In this document: positions 49,870 through 59,152 of the stretch, in pieces | Layout of the letters: every line of letters starts with the position of its first letter | Position numbering within the stretch: position 1 is the first letter of the stretch | Source: Acidimicrobiales bacterium | GTDB taxonomy: Bacteria; Actinomycetota; Acidimicrobiia; Acidimicrobiales; SZUA-35 | Direction of reading: 5' to 3' | Length of the DNA: 64,000 nucleotides | Assembly: GCA_020630065.1 (NCBI GenBank) | Contig: JAHDCC010000007.1 | Location: forward strand, 1 to 64,000 | Position numbers and translations under genes: made by a program | The notes under the pieces: generated by a model | What the model was told of the DNA's origin: nothing | The model's input: the letters and a program-made list of their open reading frames with translations, nothing else | The model's database searches: none

Positions 49870-50430
49870 TCAGCTGGCCGCCAGCAAGTTTTGGACTTGC
49901 TGGGACTTCCGGAGTTTGTTCAGAGCCCGCATGCGGGTCGGTCCGATCGACCCACTAGGGACATCTAGTAGGTGTTCCAGTTCGCGATACGGCCGTTTTT
50001 CTACTACCGACCCGACTACTACCGACCTGACTACTGGTCGCAATTCTTCTAACGCTTGGTGTAGGGTCACTCGACGAAAGTTCTGGATTGTTATTTCGTC
50101 GGGCAAGTCTTGGCGTTGCGGGGGGAGAAGCTGAATGAAGTCCTTCGGGTCGGTACTCATTGTTCTCTTGCCGTGACGAAGACGGTTGAGGCATTCGTTG
50201 CGGCAGATTGTTCGTAACCAGCCGGCGAGTGCCTTAGGGTTTCGGATGCTTTCATGTCGTTCCAGCAACCGGATCCAGGTGCACTGGACGGCGTCTTGAA
50301 CTTCGGCTTCATCGAGTGGGAATTGACGGGCGACGGCTAGAAGTGAAGGTTCGTATTTCTTGACCAGGGCCTTCCAAGCCTCTCGATCGTCTCCCTCAGG
50401 AAGAGTAATTCTATCGGGGGCGATACTCAT
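49870..50430 (-). CDS. ECF-type RNA polymerase sigma factor
   Basis: A 186-residue sigma factor with regions 2 and 4 only. Region 2 has DEAEVQDAVQCTWIRLLERHESI and WLRTICRNECLNRLR. Region 4 has LDVPSGSIGPTRMRALNKLRK as the helix-turn-helix. No anti-sigma gene lies beside it, so regulation must come from elsewhere. It is convergent with the SARP gene. Confidence 0.9.
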   Translation of the reverse strand: MSIAPDRITLPEGDDREAWKALVKKYEPSLLAVARQFPLDEAEVQDAVQCTWIRLLERHESIRNPKALAGWLRTICRNECLNRLRHGKRTMSTDPKDFIQLLPPQRQDLPDEITIQNFRRVTLHQALEELRPVVRSVVVGSVVEKRPYRELEHLLDVPSGSIGPTRMRALNKLRKSQQVQNLLAAS

Positions 50431-50674
50431 AGTATCAGTATTGGTTGACTGGCTTGGGTTTCGCTTGGGTCGTCAGGCGTGAAATTCGAACAAATACTTA
50501 TAACATAGATGAAAGTGTATTAAAGATGCCTAAAACTTCAACAAAAAGTGGGATACGAAGTATCTGACGGTTGCGTTGCGGCTTCTGAACGAGCCCTCAT
50601 CACTCTGAACATTAGTCACGTCGAATGGTCCCGCATGTCGACTGAGCACGTTTCTGTCCTGGCGGGCACTACCG

Positions 50675-50700
50675 TATTGAGCGATCGTATTGAGCGATCG
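50675..50700. repeat. Two tandem copies of a 13-base unit
   Basis: TATTGAGCGATCG occurs twice in direct succession (50675-50687 and 50688-50700), ending 24 bases before the thioesterase ATG. Each copy contains the palindrome CGATCG. It could be a paired binding site or a recent duplication. The rest of the 294-base gap from the sigma gene shows no gene. Confidence 0.6.
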
Positions 50701-50724
50701 AACGTAGTGACTAGGTGTGCCAAT

Positions 50725-51123
50725 ATGAATCGACTCAATCGGTCAGAGGCCATAGCGGCTCTGTTTCCCGTTATACAGCATGACAGTGCCGGTGTGCGGG
50801 CGAGCTACGTTCCTCATGCCGAACATGAAGGTCAACCAGGCTGGGTTCAGGGAGGGTTCGTGGCAACCGTGCTGGACTACGTCTGCGCATATTTGGCCAC
50901 AGAAACATTCGGATCCCAAGCGATAACAGGGAATTTGACGGTTCGATATGGTGCCCCAGTAATCATTGAAGACGGGCCGTACCAGGTGTTAGCCAGGCTT
51001 TCAAACAAGGCTGACGGCCCAAATCGGAGAACATTGCGGATCGAAGGTTCGGTCGTCAACCTGGAGGACGAAACGGTGGTGACCGCTTCAGGCTTGTTTG
51101 TTCGTCGAACCTTGGCCTCATAA
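50725..51123 (+). CDS. PaaI-type hotdog-fold thioesterase
   Basis: A 132-residue acyl-CoA thioesterase-like protein. The HGGFVATVLDY-type pattern appears as QGGFVATVLDYVCAYLA, and TGNLTVRYGAPVII is the central strand block. Family enzymes hydrolyse aryl- or acyl-CoA esters. The usual His before GG is replaced by Gln. The ATG at 50725 is chosen; a longer reading from 50548 would translate the tandem repeat and lacks conservation. Confidence 0.8.
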   Translation: MNRLNRSEAIAALFPVIQHDSAGVRASYVPHAEHEGQPGWVQGGFVATVLDYVCAYLATETFGSQAITGNLTVRYGAPVIIEDGPYQVLARLSNKADGPNRRTLRIEGSVVNLEDETVVTASGLFVRRTLAS

Positions 51124-51149
51124 TCTGAGTAGATCGTTCAGAATCGAGC

Positions 51150-51155
51150 TAGTTT
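51150..51155 (+). promoter_or_regulatory. Leaderless -10 box, ilvD
   Basis: TAGTTT with a 7-base gap to the ATG at 51163. Confidence 0.5.
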
Positions 51156-51162
51156 CGAACAT

Positions 51163-52869
51163 ATGGCCTCCGAAAATAGTTCCACTCAACTAAACAAGTT
51201 CTCCTCACGTATCACCGAACCCCCAAGTCAAGGGGCTTCTCAAGCAATGCTGATAGCCACCGGCTTGTCTCAAGACGAACTCAAACTTCCCCAGGTCGGG
51301 ATAGCGTCTTGCTGGTACGAAGGTAATCCATGCAATATGCATCTGGATGGTCTAGCCGAACACGCCAAAAACGGCGTCACTGAGGCTGGGATGGTCGGGA
51401 TGAGATTCAACACTATTGGAGTCTCAGACGGCATATCGATGGGGACCGACGGGATGTCGTATTCCCTGCAAAGTAGAGACCTCATCGCCGACTCGATTGA
51501 GACTGTTATGTCTGCGCAGTGGTATGACGCGCTGCTGGCGTTTCCGGGTTGTGACAAGAATATGCCTGGCTGCGTAATAGCAATGGGTCGTCTCGATCGG
51601 CCATCGATAATGGTTTACGGTGGAACAATACGGCCTGGTGTAGGAACCGTCGGAGGAAACGAAGTCAAGCTTGACATCGTTTCGGCGTTCCAAAGCTACG
51701 GACAGTCGATCGCCGGTTCGATTACCGAACAGGACCGCCAGGAAATCGTGGCCAAATCCTGTCCGGGCGCTGGGGCATGCGGGGGAATGTACACCGCTAA
51801 TACCATGGCTAGTGCAATAGAGGCACTCGGACTCTCACTCCCTTTCTCTTCAAGTACCCCAGCAGAAGATGCAGCGAAAGCAGACGAGAGTATAAAAGCT
51901 GGTCAAGCTATTCGAGGTTTACTCGAAGCCGAACTCACCCCCCGGCGAATCGTTACCCGGGCGTCGTTTGAAAACGCGATGGTGGTGGCTCTTGCCCTCG
52001 GTGGTTCAACTAATGCCGTATTGCACCTGATCGCAATTGCTCATTCATTTGGTATCGAGCTGACGATCGATGACTGGTTGGAGACGTCGAAACGTGTTCC
52101 CCTTCTTGCTGATCTGAAACCTTCCGGGGCGTACGTGATGGAAGAGCTTCACGCGGTCGGCGGTGTTCCCGGAGTCATGAAGTACTTGCTCTCTAACGAA
52201 ATGCTCGACGGGAGCCAAATGACGGTCACCGGCAAGACCATCGCCGAGAACCTAGAGACCCTGCCGGAGCTAAAAGAGGCGCAGACCATCGTTTCTCCAC
52301 TCGACAAGCCGATCAAGCCGAACGGTCACATCTCAATATTGCGCGGCAACCTCGCCCCAGGAGGCGCAGTCGGCAAAATTACCGGTAAACAAGGCATCAC
52401 GTTCACTGGCCCGGCCCGAGTGTTCGACTCAGAAGAAGACATGTTGGCTGGACTGGAAGCCGGGGTTATCACATCGGGTGATGTAATAGTGATTAGGTAT
52501 GAAGGCCCCAAGGGGGGACCCGGCATGCCCGAGATGCTCACCCCGACGTCTGCGTTAGCCGGTGCAGGTTTCCTCGACGACGTTGCTCTGATCACCGACG
52601 GTAGGTTCTCCGGAGGCAGCCATGGCTTTATCATTGGACACGTCGTGCCTGAAGCGCAAGAAGGCGGGCCAATAGCGCTGATAGCCGACGGCGACGTCAT
52701 CACCATCGACGACGAAAGTAACGTCATCTCAGTCGACCTAGACGAACAGGAGATGGAGGCGAGACGTGCTGCATGGAAAGCTCCAGCGTTCAAAGCGTCG
52801 TCCGGAACGCTCTGGAAGTATATAAAGAGCGTGGCTGATGCTAGTTCCGGGTGTATTACTGACGGCTAG
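51163..52869 (+). CDS. ilvD: Dihydroxy-acid dehydratase
   Basis: Fe-S enzyme that makes the 2-keto acids in valine and isoleucine synthesis. The cluster Cys are in [22 protein letters not shown] and [27 protein letters not shown] near the C terminus is the family block. At 568 residues it is complete. It lies about 2.8 kb upstream of ilvBNC, completing the common branched-chain pathway. Confidence 0.97.
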   Translation: MASENSSTQLNKFSSRITEPPSQGASQAMLIATGLSQDELKLPQVGIASCWYEGNPCNMHLDGLAEHAKNGVTEAGMVGMRFNTIGVSDGISMGTDGMSYSLQSRDLIADSIETVMSAQWYDALLAFPGCDKNMPGCVIAMGRLDRPSIMVYGGTIRPGVGTVGGNEVKLDIVSAFQSYGQSIAGSITEQDRQEIVAKSCPGAGACGGMYTANTMASAIEALGLSLPFSSSTPAEDAAKADESIKAGQAIRGLLEAELTPRRIVTRASFENAMVVALALGGSTNAVLHLIAIAHSFGIELTIDDWLETSKRVPLLADLKPSGAYVMEELHAVGGVPGVMKYLLSNEMLDGSQMTVTGKTIAENLETLPELKEAQTIVSPLDKPIKPNGHISILRGNLAPGGAVGKITGKQGITFTGPARVFDSEEDMLAGLEAGVITSGDVIVIRYEGPKGGPGMPEMLTPTSALAGAGFLDDVALITDGRFSGGSHGFIIGHVVPEAQEGGPIALIADGDVITIDDESNVISVDLDEQEMEARRAAWKAPAFKASSGTLWKYIKSVADASSGCITDG

Positions 52870-53288
52870 CAAATTTATTTTCCTATGTTTGAGGCGTCTG
52901 GTCTGGGTTTAGTCGGGGCAGTCTGTGTGTCGTGCGTTACATCCACATTGCGCATTTGGGTCGTTCTGTCATGACAATTCCTGTAGTTGTATGTCGAAAC
53001 TGCTAAAGGTTTTAAGACGCCTCCTGGCTATTCGGGGTTTGGAATTCCCGATTCGTCGCTCTAGTGGTGCCGAATCCTGTGATTTGGTGGCTCTCGTCAC
53101 ATCGTTCGCTTGATCGTCAAGTTGTTCCCGCCGTCCAATTTCTGTGATAGAAAATGGACTTGCAATTGTGCATGGAGACGGGTCCCACCGTAGAGACAGA
53201 CGGCATACCAGCCTGAACTCACTCGGAAGCAATTCCGTACTACGGTGATCTTGTTTGCAAGACCAAACCCACATGGGGAGAGAATAAA
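52870..53288. other. 419-base gap with no gene seen
   Basis: Between ilvD and the repeat lipoprotein. Frames here are short and lack protein-like composition. I see no tRNA, no strong terminator after ilvD and no riboswitch pattern. The right end must hold the lipoprotein promoter and its strong site GGGGAGAG (53275-53282). Confidence 0.5.
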
Positions 53289-53603
53289 ATGAAAAACCTA
53301 ACCAAATTTGCTGCTGCCGCTGCTGTTGCAGCTCTCACACTCGCTGCTTGTGGTAGCGATGCTGCTGAAGACGTAGTTGACGACGCAACTGACGCTGCAA
53401 CCGATGCTGCTGACGACGCAACCGACGCTGCAACCGATGCTGCTGACGACGCAACCGACGCTGCTGAAGACGCAGTTGACGGCGAAGAAGAAGACGCCAT
53501 GGAAGATGAAGACGCCATGGAAGATGAAGACGCCATGGAAGACGGCGAAAAAGAAGAAGACGCCATGGAAGACGAGTCAGCTGACACCACAGTTGCCGAG
53601 TAA
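53289..53603 (+). CDS. Acidic repeat lipoprotein
   Basis: A 104-residue predicted lipoprotein. The signal is MKNLTKF plus an Ala-rich core, with the lipobox LAAC placing the lipid on Cys21. The mature part is low-complexity. It has three 11-residue units of the type DATDAATDAAD (32-64; 33-base DNA repeats at 53382-53480), then four DAMEDE-like hexads (69-96; 18-base repeats). It is extremely acidic. The 11-mers could form an amphipathic helix as in LEA-type proteins. Function is unknown. A strong ribosome site and strong terminator suggest high expression. Confidence 0.8.
   Translation: MKNLTKFAAAAAVAALTLAACGSDAAEDVVDDATDAATDAADDATDAATDAADDATDAAEDAVDGEEEDAMEDEDAMEDEDAMEDGEKEEDAMEDESADTTVAE
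53382..53576. repeat. 33-base and 18-base coding repeats in the lipoprotein gene
   Basis: Three 33-base units run from 53382 to 53480, the third diverged at its end. Near-identical 18-base units (GACGCCATGGAAGATGAA type) start at 53493, 53511, 53529 and 53559. The high DNA identity suggests recent growth by slippage or unequal exchange. Confidence 0.85.
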
Positions 53604-53648
53604 GTTCGCTTTGCGGCACTAAATAGTGCTGCGTTTGATTGAGATTTG

Positions 53649-53680
53649 CAAGTGGGAACGGTTTCGACCGTTCCCACTTG
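53649..53680 (+). terminator. Strong intrinsic terminator of the lipoprotein gene
   Basis: A perfect 14-bp stem (53649-53662 with 53667-53680) around a TTCG tetraloop, followed by TCGTTTT. Confidence 0.92.
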
Positions 53681-53767
53681 TCGTTTTACCGATCGGGTCT
53701 CGTAGCGTCATCGGGTTTCTTTATGTCAGTTATGGGCCAGCGGGTTTGGAAACCCAGTGACTTTCAA

Positions 53768-53773
53768 TACTCT
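53768..53773 (+). promoter_or_regulatory. Leaderless -10 box of the ilvBNC leader
   Basis: TACTCT with a 7-base gap to the leader-peptide ATG at 53781. A weak -35-like TTGGAA lies about 15 bases upstream (53747-53752). Confidence 0.5.
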
Positions 53774-53780
53774 GAAGAGA

Positions 53781-53822
53781 ATGATCAAGTCAACCAACCT
53801 CCTCGTGGTAATCGTGATGTAG
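53781..53822 (+). CDS. ilvBNC leader peptide (attenuator)
   Basis: The short frame reads MIKSTNLLVVIVM and stops at TAG. Six successive codons are Leu, Leu, Val, Val, Ile, Val: exactly the amino acids made by the downstream operon. This is the classical layout of ribosome-mediated attenuation of branched-chain synthesis. The peptide is probably translated from a leaderless end. Confidence 0.82.
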   Translation: MIKSTNLLVVIVM

Positions 53823-53849
53823 CGCACGCCCTCTTCTGTTGCGTGCGCT
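53821..53849 (+). promoter_or_regulatory. First hairpin of the ilv attenuator
   Basis: The 9-bp arms AGCGCACGC (53821-53829) and GCGTGCGCT (53841-53849) flank an 11-base loop. The 5' arm overlaps the leader stop codon, so a ribosome stalled on the Leu/Val/Ile codons would mask it. Confidence 0.65.
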
Positions 53850-53850
53850 C

Positions 53851-53880
53851 AAGCCTCCCAAACCGGGAGGCTTTCGTATT
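53851..53880 (+). terminator. ilvBNC attenuator terminator
   Basis: The 9-bp stem AAGCCTCCC/GGGAGGCTT (53851-53859, 53865-53873) with a 5-base loop is followed by TCGTATT. It lies 1 base after the first hairpin and 80 bases before ilvB. Confidence 0.8.
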
Positions 53881-53959
53881 TCTGCGGTAGCATTTGGTTG
53901 CTTGCCGACAACCTCTTTGATAACCAACCTTCAACCCGAACCTAGAAAAGGAGGCTTCG

Positions 53960-55777
53960 ATGGCTAACCCAACAACACCGGAACCATCGCCTCAATTGTC
54001 GAACGAAGAAGACGATTCTTCTCCTCTGCGACTTAACGGCGCCCAAGCACTTATTAAGAGTCTTGAGGTGGAAGGAGTGGAGGTCGTCTTTGGTTATCCG
54101 GGCGGCGCGATTCTTCCCGTCTACGACCCCATTCTCGATTCGCCAGTTCGTCACATCATGGCCCGTCACGAACAGGGTGCAGGCCACATGGCCGAAGGTT
54201 ATGCCCACGCCACCGGTCGCCCAGGCGTTTGTATGGTGACCAGTGGTCCAGCGGCCACTAACATTGTCACCCCGCTGGCCGACGCCTACCTCGACTCAGT
54301 CCCGATGGTTTGTATCACTGGTCAGGTTGCGCTACCAAACATTGGCACCGACGCCTTTCAAGAGGTTGACACTACTGGAATCACCCGTTCGATCACGAAA
54401 CATAACTTTCTAGTCACTAAAGCAGAAGATATTCCTCGTGTCGTCAAAGAAGCATTCCATATCGCCACTACGGGGCGTCCCGGCCCGGTACTCATAGACG
54501 TTCCCAAAAATATCGTCAACGCCAGTAACCCGGACGCCTACTTCGACTGGTACTACCCAGAAGATGTCGACCTGCCGGGTTACAAACCTGTCCTGGAACC
54601 CGAGCTAGAGGCGATCGAACAAGCCGTCGAGTTGATGCGAACAGCCGAACGGCCAGTCCTCTACGTTGGCGGCGGTGTCCTCAAAGCCCGTGGGGCGAAC
54701 ATCCTCCAAAAGCTAGCCGAGATGGGCAACATTCCAGTCGTAACCACCTTGATGGCACGGGGAGCGATCCCAGACAGTCACGAATTGACGCTCGGTATGC
54801 CTGGCATGCACGGCAACTACACTGCGGTGACCGCTATCCAACGGTGTGACCTGCTGATCGCTATGGGTAGTAGGTTCGACGATCGGGTAACCGGCAAGGT
54901 GTCCGAGTTCGCCCCCGACGCCAAGGTCATCCACGTTGACATCGACCCCGCCGAGCACGGCAAGATTCGACGTCCCGACGTTTCAATCGTCGGCGACTGC
55001 CGTATCGCTATGGAACGGATGGTTGACAACATTGAGACCTCATCTGACGACGGTCCACTGACGTTCGCCGATCACGGCCCGTGGCTAAAACGGATTCGAG
55101 AGTGGCAAGCTGACTATCCACTCGTTTACCAGCCGTCCGAAGAAGGCGAGTACGTAAAACCGCAGTATGTTCTTGAACAACTTCGAGACTTGACCCCCGA
55201 TGACACGATTGTGGCCTCCGGCGTAGGACAGCATCAAATGTGGGCCAGCCAGTACTGGAACTTTGAGCATCCATACACCTGGATTAACTCCGGTGGTTTA
55301 GGCACGATGGGGTTCTCAATTCCGGCGGCGATCGGCGCTAAGGCCGGAATGCCAGACCGTATGGTTTGGGCCGTCGACGGAGATGGCTGTTTCCAAATGA
55401 CCGCACAAGAGTTAATCACCGCTGCGGTCGACAAAATCCCAGTCAAAATCGCGCTGCTAAACAATGCCTATCTTGGCATGGTTCGCCAATGGCAGGAAAT
55501 GTTCTACGACGAACGGTATTCGTCAGTTCACCTGGGCTATGACGTGCCCGACTATGTCGGCTGGGCCGAATCGATGGGCTGTGTCGGTATTAGAGTCGAA
55601 ACAGCTGAAGAGGTCGCTCCTGCGATTCTGAAGGCGAACGCGGTGACCGACCGTCCAGTCGTGGTCGAATTCCGATGCGATAGCGCCGAAAAGGTCTTCC
55701 CGATGGTTACCGCAGGCGGTTCCAACGACGACGTCCTCGTCGACCCATCACAACCCGAACCAGATCGGAGCCGATAA
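53960..55777 (+). CDS. ilvB: Acetolactate synthase large subunit
   Basis: ThDP- and FAD-dependent enzyme that makes acetolactate or acetohydroxybutyrate. The catalytic Glu is in RHEQGAGHMAEGYA. The ThDP/Mg motif GDGCFQMTAQEL...NNAYLGMVRQWQ is present. The 605 residues are typical. The ribosome site AAAGGAGG is strong. It is controlled by the leader described above. Confidence 0.97.
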   Translation: MANPTTPEPSPQLSNEEDDSSPLRLNGAQALIKSLEVEGVEVVFGYPGGAILPVYDPILDSPVRHIMARHEQGAGHMAEGYAHATGRPGVCMVTSGPAATNIVTPLADAYLDSVPMVCITGQVALPNIGTDAFQEVDTTGITRSITKHNFLVTKAEDIPRVVKEAFHIATTGRPGPVLIDVPKNIVNASNPDAYFDWYYPEDVDLPGYKPVLEPELEAIEQAVELMRTAERPVLYVGGGVLKARGANILQKLAEMGNIPVVTTLMARGAIPDSHELTLGMPGMHGNYTAVTAIQRCDLLIAMGSRFDDRVTGKVSEFAPDAKVIHVDIDPAEHGKIRRPDVSIVGDCRIAMERMVDNIETSSDDGPLTFADHGPWLKRIREWQADYPLVYQPSEEGEYVKPQYVLEQLRDLTPDDTIVASGVGQHQMWASQYWNFEHPYTWINSGGLGTMGFSIPAAIGAKAGMPDRMVWAVDGDGCFQMTAQELITAAVDKIPVKIALLNNAYLGMVRQWQEMFYDERYSSVHLGYDVPDYVGWAESMGCVGIRVETAEEVAPAILKANAVTDRPVVVEFRCDSAEKVFPMVTAGGSNDDVLVDPSQPEPDRSR

Positions 55778-55779
55778 CG

Positions 55780-56316
55780 ATGACGATGCCAGTAGAAGTA
55801 CCGACGGTCGCAGCTGCGTCCACGACCTTGGTTGTGCTAGTCGAAAATAAGTCAGGTGTTCTGGCCCGAGTGGCCGACCTGTTTGCCCGTCGCGGATTCA
55901 ACATCGAATCTCTTGCCGTGGCCCCAACCAGTGGCGGCATGAGTCGGATCACAATCGTGGTCGGAGGAGACAAAAGCCCGATCGATCAGATCACGTCACA
56001 GCTGTTTAAGCTGGTCAACGTGGTTGAAATCGCTCAGGTTGAACCCGCCGACGCTATTCAACGCGAACTGCTTATCGCCACCATCGAAGTAAAACCAGCC
56101 GACCGCTCTCAGGTAGTTGAGTTGGTAAACCTGTTCGACGGAAAAGTGGTTGCGGTCGGGTCTGACTATCTGACGGTCTCGATGGAAGCCGGACCGCTAA
56201 CGGTCAACAATTTCGAAGCTTTACTAGCCGACTATACGATCGTGGATATGCAACGGTCCGGGTTGGTAGCGTTGCCGAAAATGGGAACCGAAATTCGCCG
56301 ATTACGCGCAATTTGA
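55780..56316 (+). CDS. ilvN: Acetolactate synthase small subunit
   Basis: Regulatory subunit with an ACT domain at about 10-85 (TLVVLVENKSGVLARVADLF...FNIESLAV), which binds valine for feedback inhibition, and a C-terminal ALS-small domain (about 90-178). It follows ilvB by 2 bases. Confidence 0.95.
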   Translation: MTMPVEVPTVAAASTTLVVLVENKSGVLARVADLFARRGFNIESLAVAPTSGGMSRITIVVGGDKSPIDQITSQLFKLVNVVEIAQVEPADAIQRELLIATIEVKPADRSQVVELVNLFDGKVVAVGSDYLTVSMEAGPLTVNNFEALLADYTIVDMQRSGLVALPKMGTEIRRLRAI

Positions 56317-56395
56317 TGCAGCTTGTGGCCGTCGAGAACGCATCGGCGGCTGTGGGCGTTAGATTTACACATGTCAAGACGAGAAGAGAGAGATA

Positions 56396-57427
56396 ATGGT
56401 CAACATCTACTACGAGGCTGACGTAGACAAGTCGGCACTTAGCGGTCGCAAAGTCGCGGTTTTGGGCTACGGCTCACAAGGTCACGCCCATGCCCTGAAC
56501 CTTAAAGAGTCAGGCATCGACGTGCGCGTCGGTCTGCGTGAGGGGTCATCGTCGGTTGCTAAAGTTGAGGCCGCTGGCCTGGCTGTAAAGAGCATTGCCG
56601 AAGCGTCTGCTGAAGCTGATGTCATCATGATGTTGATGCCAGATACCGAGATGGCTGCCATCTATTCTTCGGACATCGAAGCGAACCTAAACGACGGTGA
56701 TGCGTTGCTGTTCGCTCATGGGTTCAATATTCGCTTCGACCTGATCACACCGCCAGCTGGCGTCGATGTCTGTATGGTCGCTCCTAAAGGGCCCGGTCAC
56801 CTGGTTCGTCGAACCTACACCGAAGGCGGCGGCGTTCCGGCGCTTATCGCGGTCGAACAAGACGCTTCAGGTAAGGCACGAGATTTAGCCTTGGCGTACG
56901 CCGATGCTATCGGTGGGTCACGTTCAGGTGTCTTAGAAACAACCTTCACCGAAGAGACCGAGACCGACTTGTTTGGTGAACAAGCCGTTCTCTGCGGCGG
57001 AACCACCCGGCTAGTCCAAGCTGGGTTCGAGACGTTGGTCGAGGCTGGTTATCAGCCTGAAATCGCCTACTTCGAATGCCTCCACGAACTCAAACTCATC
57101 GTGGACCTCATGTACGAGGAAGGCATCGCCGGTATGCGATACTCGATTTCGGACACTGCTGAATACGGCGACCTCACACGCGGGCCTCGCGTTGTAAACG
57201 CCGAAGTCAAAGCCGAAATGAAGAAGATCCTCGAAGAGATCCAGTCTGGCCAGTTCGCCAAAGAGTGGGTTGCCGAAAGTCAATCAGGTCGAGAGAACTT
57301 CCACAAGCTCGAACAAGAAGGTCACGACCATCAGATCGAAACCGTTGGTAAAGAGCTTCGGTCGATGATGCCGTGGATCGGTGCCGGTAAAGCCGGTGTT
57401 CGTGAAACTTCTGGCGGTCAGGGCTAA
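56396..57427 (+). CDS. ilvC: Ketol-acid reductoisomerase
   Basis: Reduces and isomerises acetolactate with NADPH and Mg2+. The Rossmann motif is [13 protein letters not shown]. The class I C-terminal knotted domain has [17 protein letters not shown] with the metal-binding Glu. The length of 343 fits class I. A purine-rich GAAGAGAGAG precedes the ATG. It lies 79 bases after ilvN. Confidence 0.97.
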   Translation: MVNIYYEADVDKSALSGRKVAVLGYGSQGHAHALNLKESGIDVRVGLREGSSSVAKVEAAGLAVKSIAEASAEADVIMMLMPDTEMAAIYSSDIEANLNDGDALLFAHGFNIRFDLITPPAGVDVCMVAPKGPGHLVRRTYTEGGGVPALIAVEQDASGKARDLALAYADAIGGSRSGVLETTFTEETETDLFGEQAVLCGGTTRLVQAGFETLVEAGYQPEIAYFECLHELKLIVDLMYEEGIAGMRYSISDTAEYGDLTRGPRVVNAEVKAEMKKILEEIQSGQFAKEWVAESQSGRENFHKLEQEGHDHQIETVGKELRSMMPWIGAGKAGVRETSGGQG

Positions 57428-57983
57428 ACCCCTGAATAGTACTCCAGCAGCCGATGCTGATGTAGGCCCGGTGCTGTTTTCTGCTGAGCAGATTGCAGCC
57501 CGGGTCCAACAAATCGGAGGAGAGATCGAACGAGACTTTGCTGGTTCTGTGCCGCTTGTCGTTGCGATCCTCAAGGGGAGTGTCCTGTTTGTCAGTGACC
57601 TTCTCCGTGCCGTTGACGCACCAATTGAGGTCGAATTCCTGGCCGTCTCGTCATACGGGTCCGGTACGAAGTCGACTGGGGTTGTACGAATAGGCAAGGA
57701 CATCGACCGTGAAATTAGCGGACGAGATGTACTGATTGTTGAAGACATCGTCGACACAGGGGCAACACTGCGGCATCTGAAAGACTATCTGGGGCAGTTG
57801 AAACCGGCGACGATTCGCACCTGTTCCCTACTTGTCCGCAGCCCGGTCGGCTCCGAGCATGAGCCTCCTGACGTCGACTACGTTGGCTTTGAAGTGGCTT
57901 CCGATGCGTTTGTTATCGGGTATGGGCTGGACCATGACCAGCGTTACCGAAACCTGCCATACATAGCGGAATTCTTGGTCTGA
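57402..57983 (+). CDS. hpt: Hypoxanthine-guanine phosphoribosyltransferase
   Basis: Purine-salvage enzyme. The PRPP motif is [14 protein letters not shown]. The flexible loop carries [13 protein letters not shown], and the ending [19 protein letters not shown] is highly typical. The start is uncertain: in-frame GTG codons lie at 57381, 57396, 57402 and 57471, none with a clear ribosome site. The family normally has about 15-30 residues before [11 protein letters not shown], so I chose 57402, which overlaps ilvC by 26 bases. Confidence 0.88.
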   Translation: MKLLAVRAKPLNSTPAADADVGPVLFSAEQIAARVQQIGGEIERDFAGSVPLVVAILKGSVLFVSDLLRAVDAPIEVEFLAVSSYGSGTKSTGVVRIGKDIDREISGRDVLIVEDIVDTGATLRHLKDYLGQLKPATIRTCSLLVRSPVGSEHEPPDVDYVGFEVASDAFVIGYGLDHDQRYRNLPYIAEFLV

Positions 57984-58002
57984 CCGACCCGCTTTTGTGA
58001 AG

Positions 58003-58950
58003 CTAATAACCGGCTTCGATATTGATAATACCCTCAAGGGTTTTCTGAGCGCAGAACAGTTCGACGTTTCGTTTGACGTGGTTTACCAACAGTGGAAGTC
58101 CCATCTCGGGGGTGTTGCCTGTATGGGGTGTAATCAAGGCATTCGGGATTGTCCACAACGGATGATCGTCGGGTAGCGGTTCTGGGTCGGTGACATCGAG
58201 ACACGCCCCGCCAATTTGATTGGTTTGTAAGGCTTCTACCAGCTCGTCGGTCACGATATGGGGTCCGCGGCCTACATTGACGAGCCAAGCCGTCGACTTC
58301 ATCGTGTCAAACTCGATGCTCCCAATAATGCCTTTAGTCATCGGCGTGAGCGCCAACGCGACAATAACGAGATCGGCGTTGGGTAACCCTTGATGCCGAT
58401 CCTCGAACGTAAGGGTCCGATCCGCCCCATCCATGTCGACCGCCCGGTTGCGAACGACTGTAATTTCACAATCGAATCCTTGTAGCTGTCGAATGATCTC
58501 GGACGCGATTCCGCCTGCTCCGAAAATCGTGACTTGACCACCAAGTAGGTTGTGGCCAACTCGTTTAGTCCACGAGGTTTGCTGAGCATAACCCACCAGC
58601 CCTCTCATACCGGCTAAACCCATAGCTATAGCCATTTCTGCCACCGGTTGGCTGTAAATACCTCGAGCACAGGTCCAAACCCGCTTGTGGTCGAGATGCG
58701 GGACGTATGGTTCTATCCCGGTGTAGGGGAGCGATACCCACGACAAGTTAGGTGACTGATCCAGCAGGTCTGCTAGCCGGTCAGGTTGCGAGTACCGGGT
58801 CCAGATAAGCCCTTCAGCTTCTGAAGCGTCGCACAGGGTACCTCCAGCGTCTAGTACCGCTTGACGAAGCGCTGGTGCCCGCTGGGTATCTGGTTCAACT
58901 GCGATGCGTCGAGAAGCCATACTCGCCAACATAGCCGTTGTTACAGGCAT
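58003..58950 (-). CDS. D-isomer-specific 2-hydroxyacid dehydrogenase
   Basis: A 315-residue NAD-dependent dehydrogenase. The nucleotide motif is FGAGGIASE. The catalytic Arg is in VNVGRGPHIV, the acidic residue in DVTDPEPLPDDHPLW, and His in ITPHTGNTPE. It lacks the ACT/ASB domains of SerA, so it is shorter than the phosphoglycerate dehydrogenase found near ilvC in mycobacteria. The substrate is unknown. Met codons at 58932 and 58920 are possible starts. Confidence 0.87.
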   Translation of the reverse strand: MPVTTAMLASMASRRIAVEPDTQRAPALRQAVLDAGGTLCDASEAEGLIWTRYSQPDRLADLLDQSPNLSWVSLPYTGIEPYVPHLDHKRVWTCARGIYSQPVAEMAIAMGLAGMRGLVGYAQQTSWTKRVGHNLLGGQVTIFGAGGIASEIIRQLQGFDCEITVVRNRAVDMDGADRTLTFEDRHQGLPNADLVIVALALTPMTKGIIGSIEFDTMKSTAWLVNVGRGPHIVTDELVEALQTNQIGGACLDVTDPEPLPDDHPLWTIPNALITPHTGNTPEMGLPLLVNHVKRNVELFCAQKTLEGIINIEAGY

Positions 58951-59111
58951 ATTGATTTAGCGATCCGGCTTGCCGCTCGTGGTCTCGGTTGGGTGTCTGT
59001 TCGAATCAGGCCAGCGACGTCGAGCTTCTCCTGGTGAAGGCAGTCACACAGCATACGGCTTTCGTGGTTTAAGATGGCAGAGTTGTTGGGTCAACGATCG
59101 CAGGTTGATAG

Positions 59112-59117
59112 TTGACA
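59112..59117 (+). promoter_or_regulatory. Consensus -35 box ahead of the cyclophilin gene
   Basis: A perfect TTGACA. The -10 region about 17 bases later (AATGTA) is weak. The GTG start at 59153 has AAGGAG upstream. Confidence 0.4.
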
Positions 59118-59152
59118 TTTGAAGCAATGCTCACAATGTACAAGGAGTACCC

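Noticed and set aside
53240-53677. Long minus-strand frame opposite the repeat lipoprotein, rich in Ser and Ala
   Set aside because: It is the mirror of the coding repeats on the plus strand. It has no start context and no recognisable domain.
58990-59030. GTTCGAATC, resembling a tRNA T-loop
   Set aside because: No acceptor or anticodon arm can be drawn around it; similar strings also occur within coding genes.
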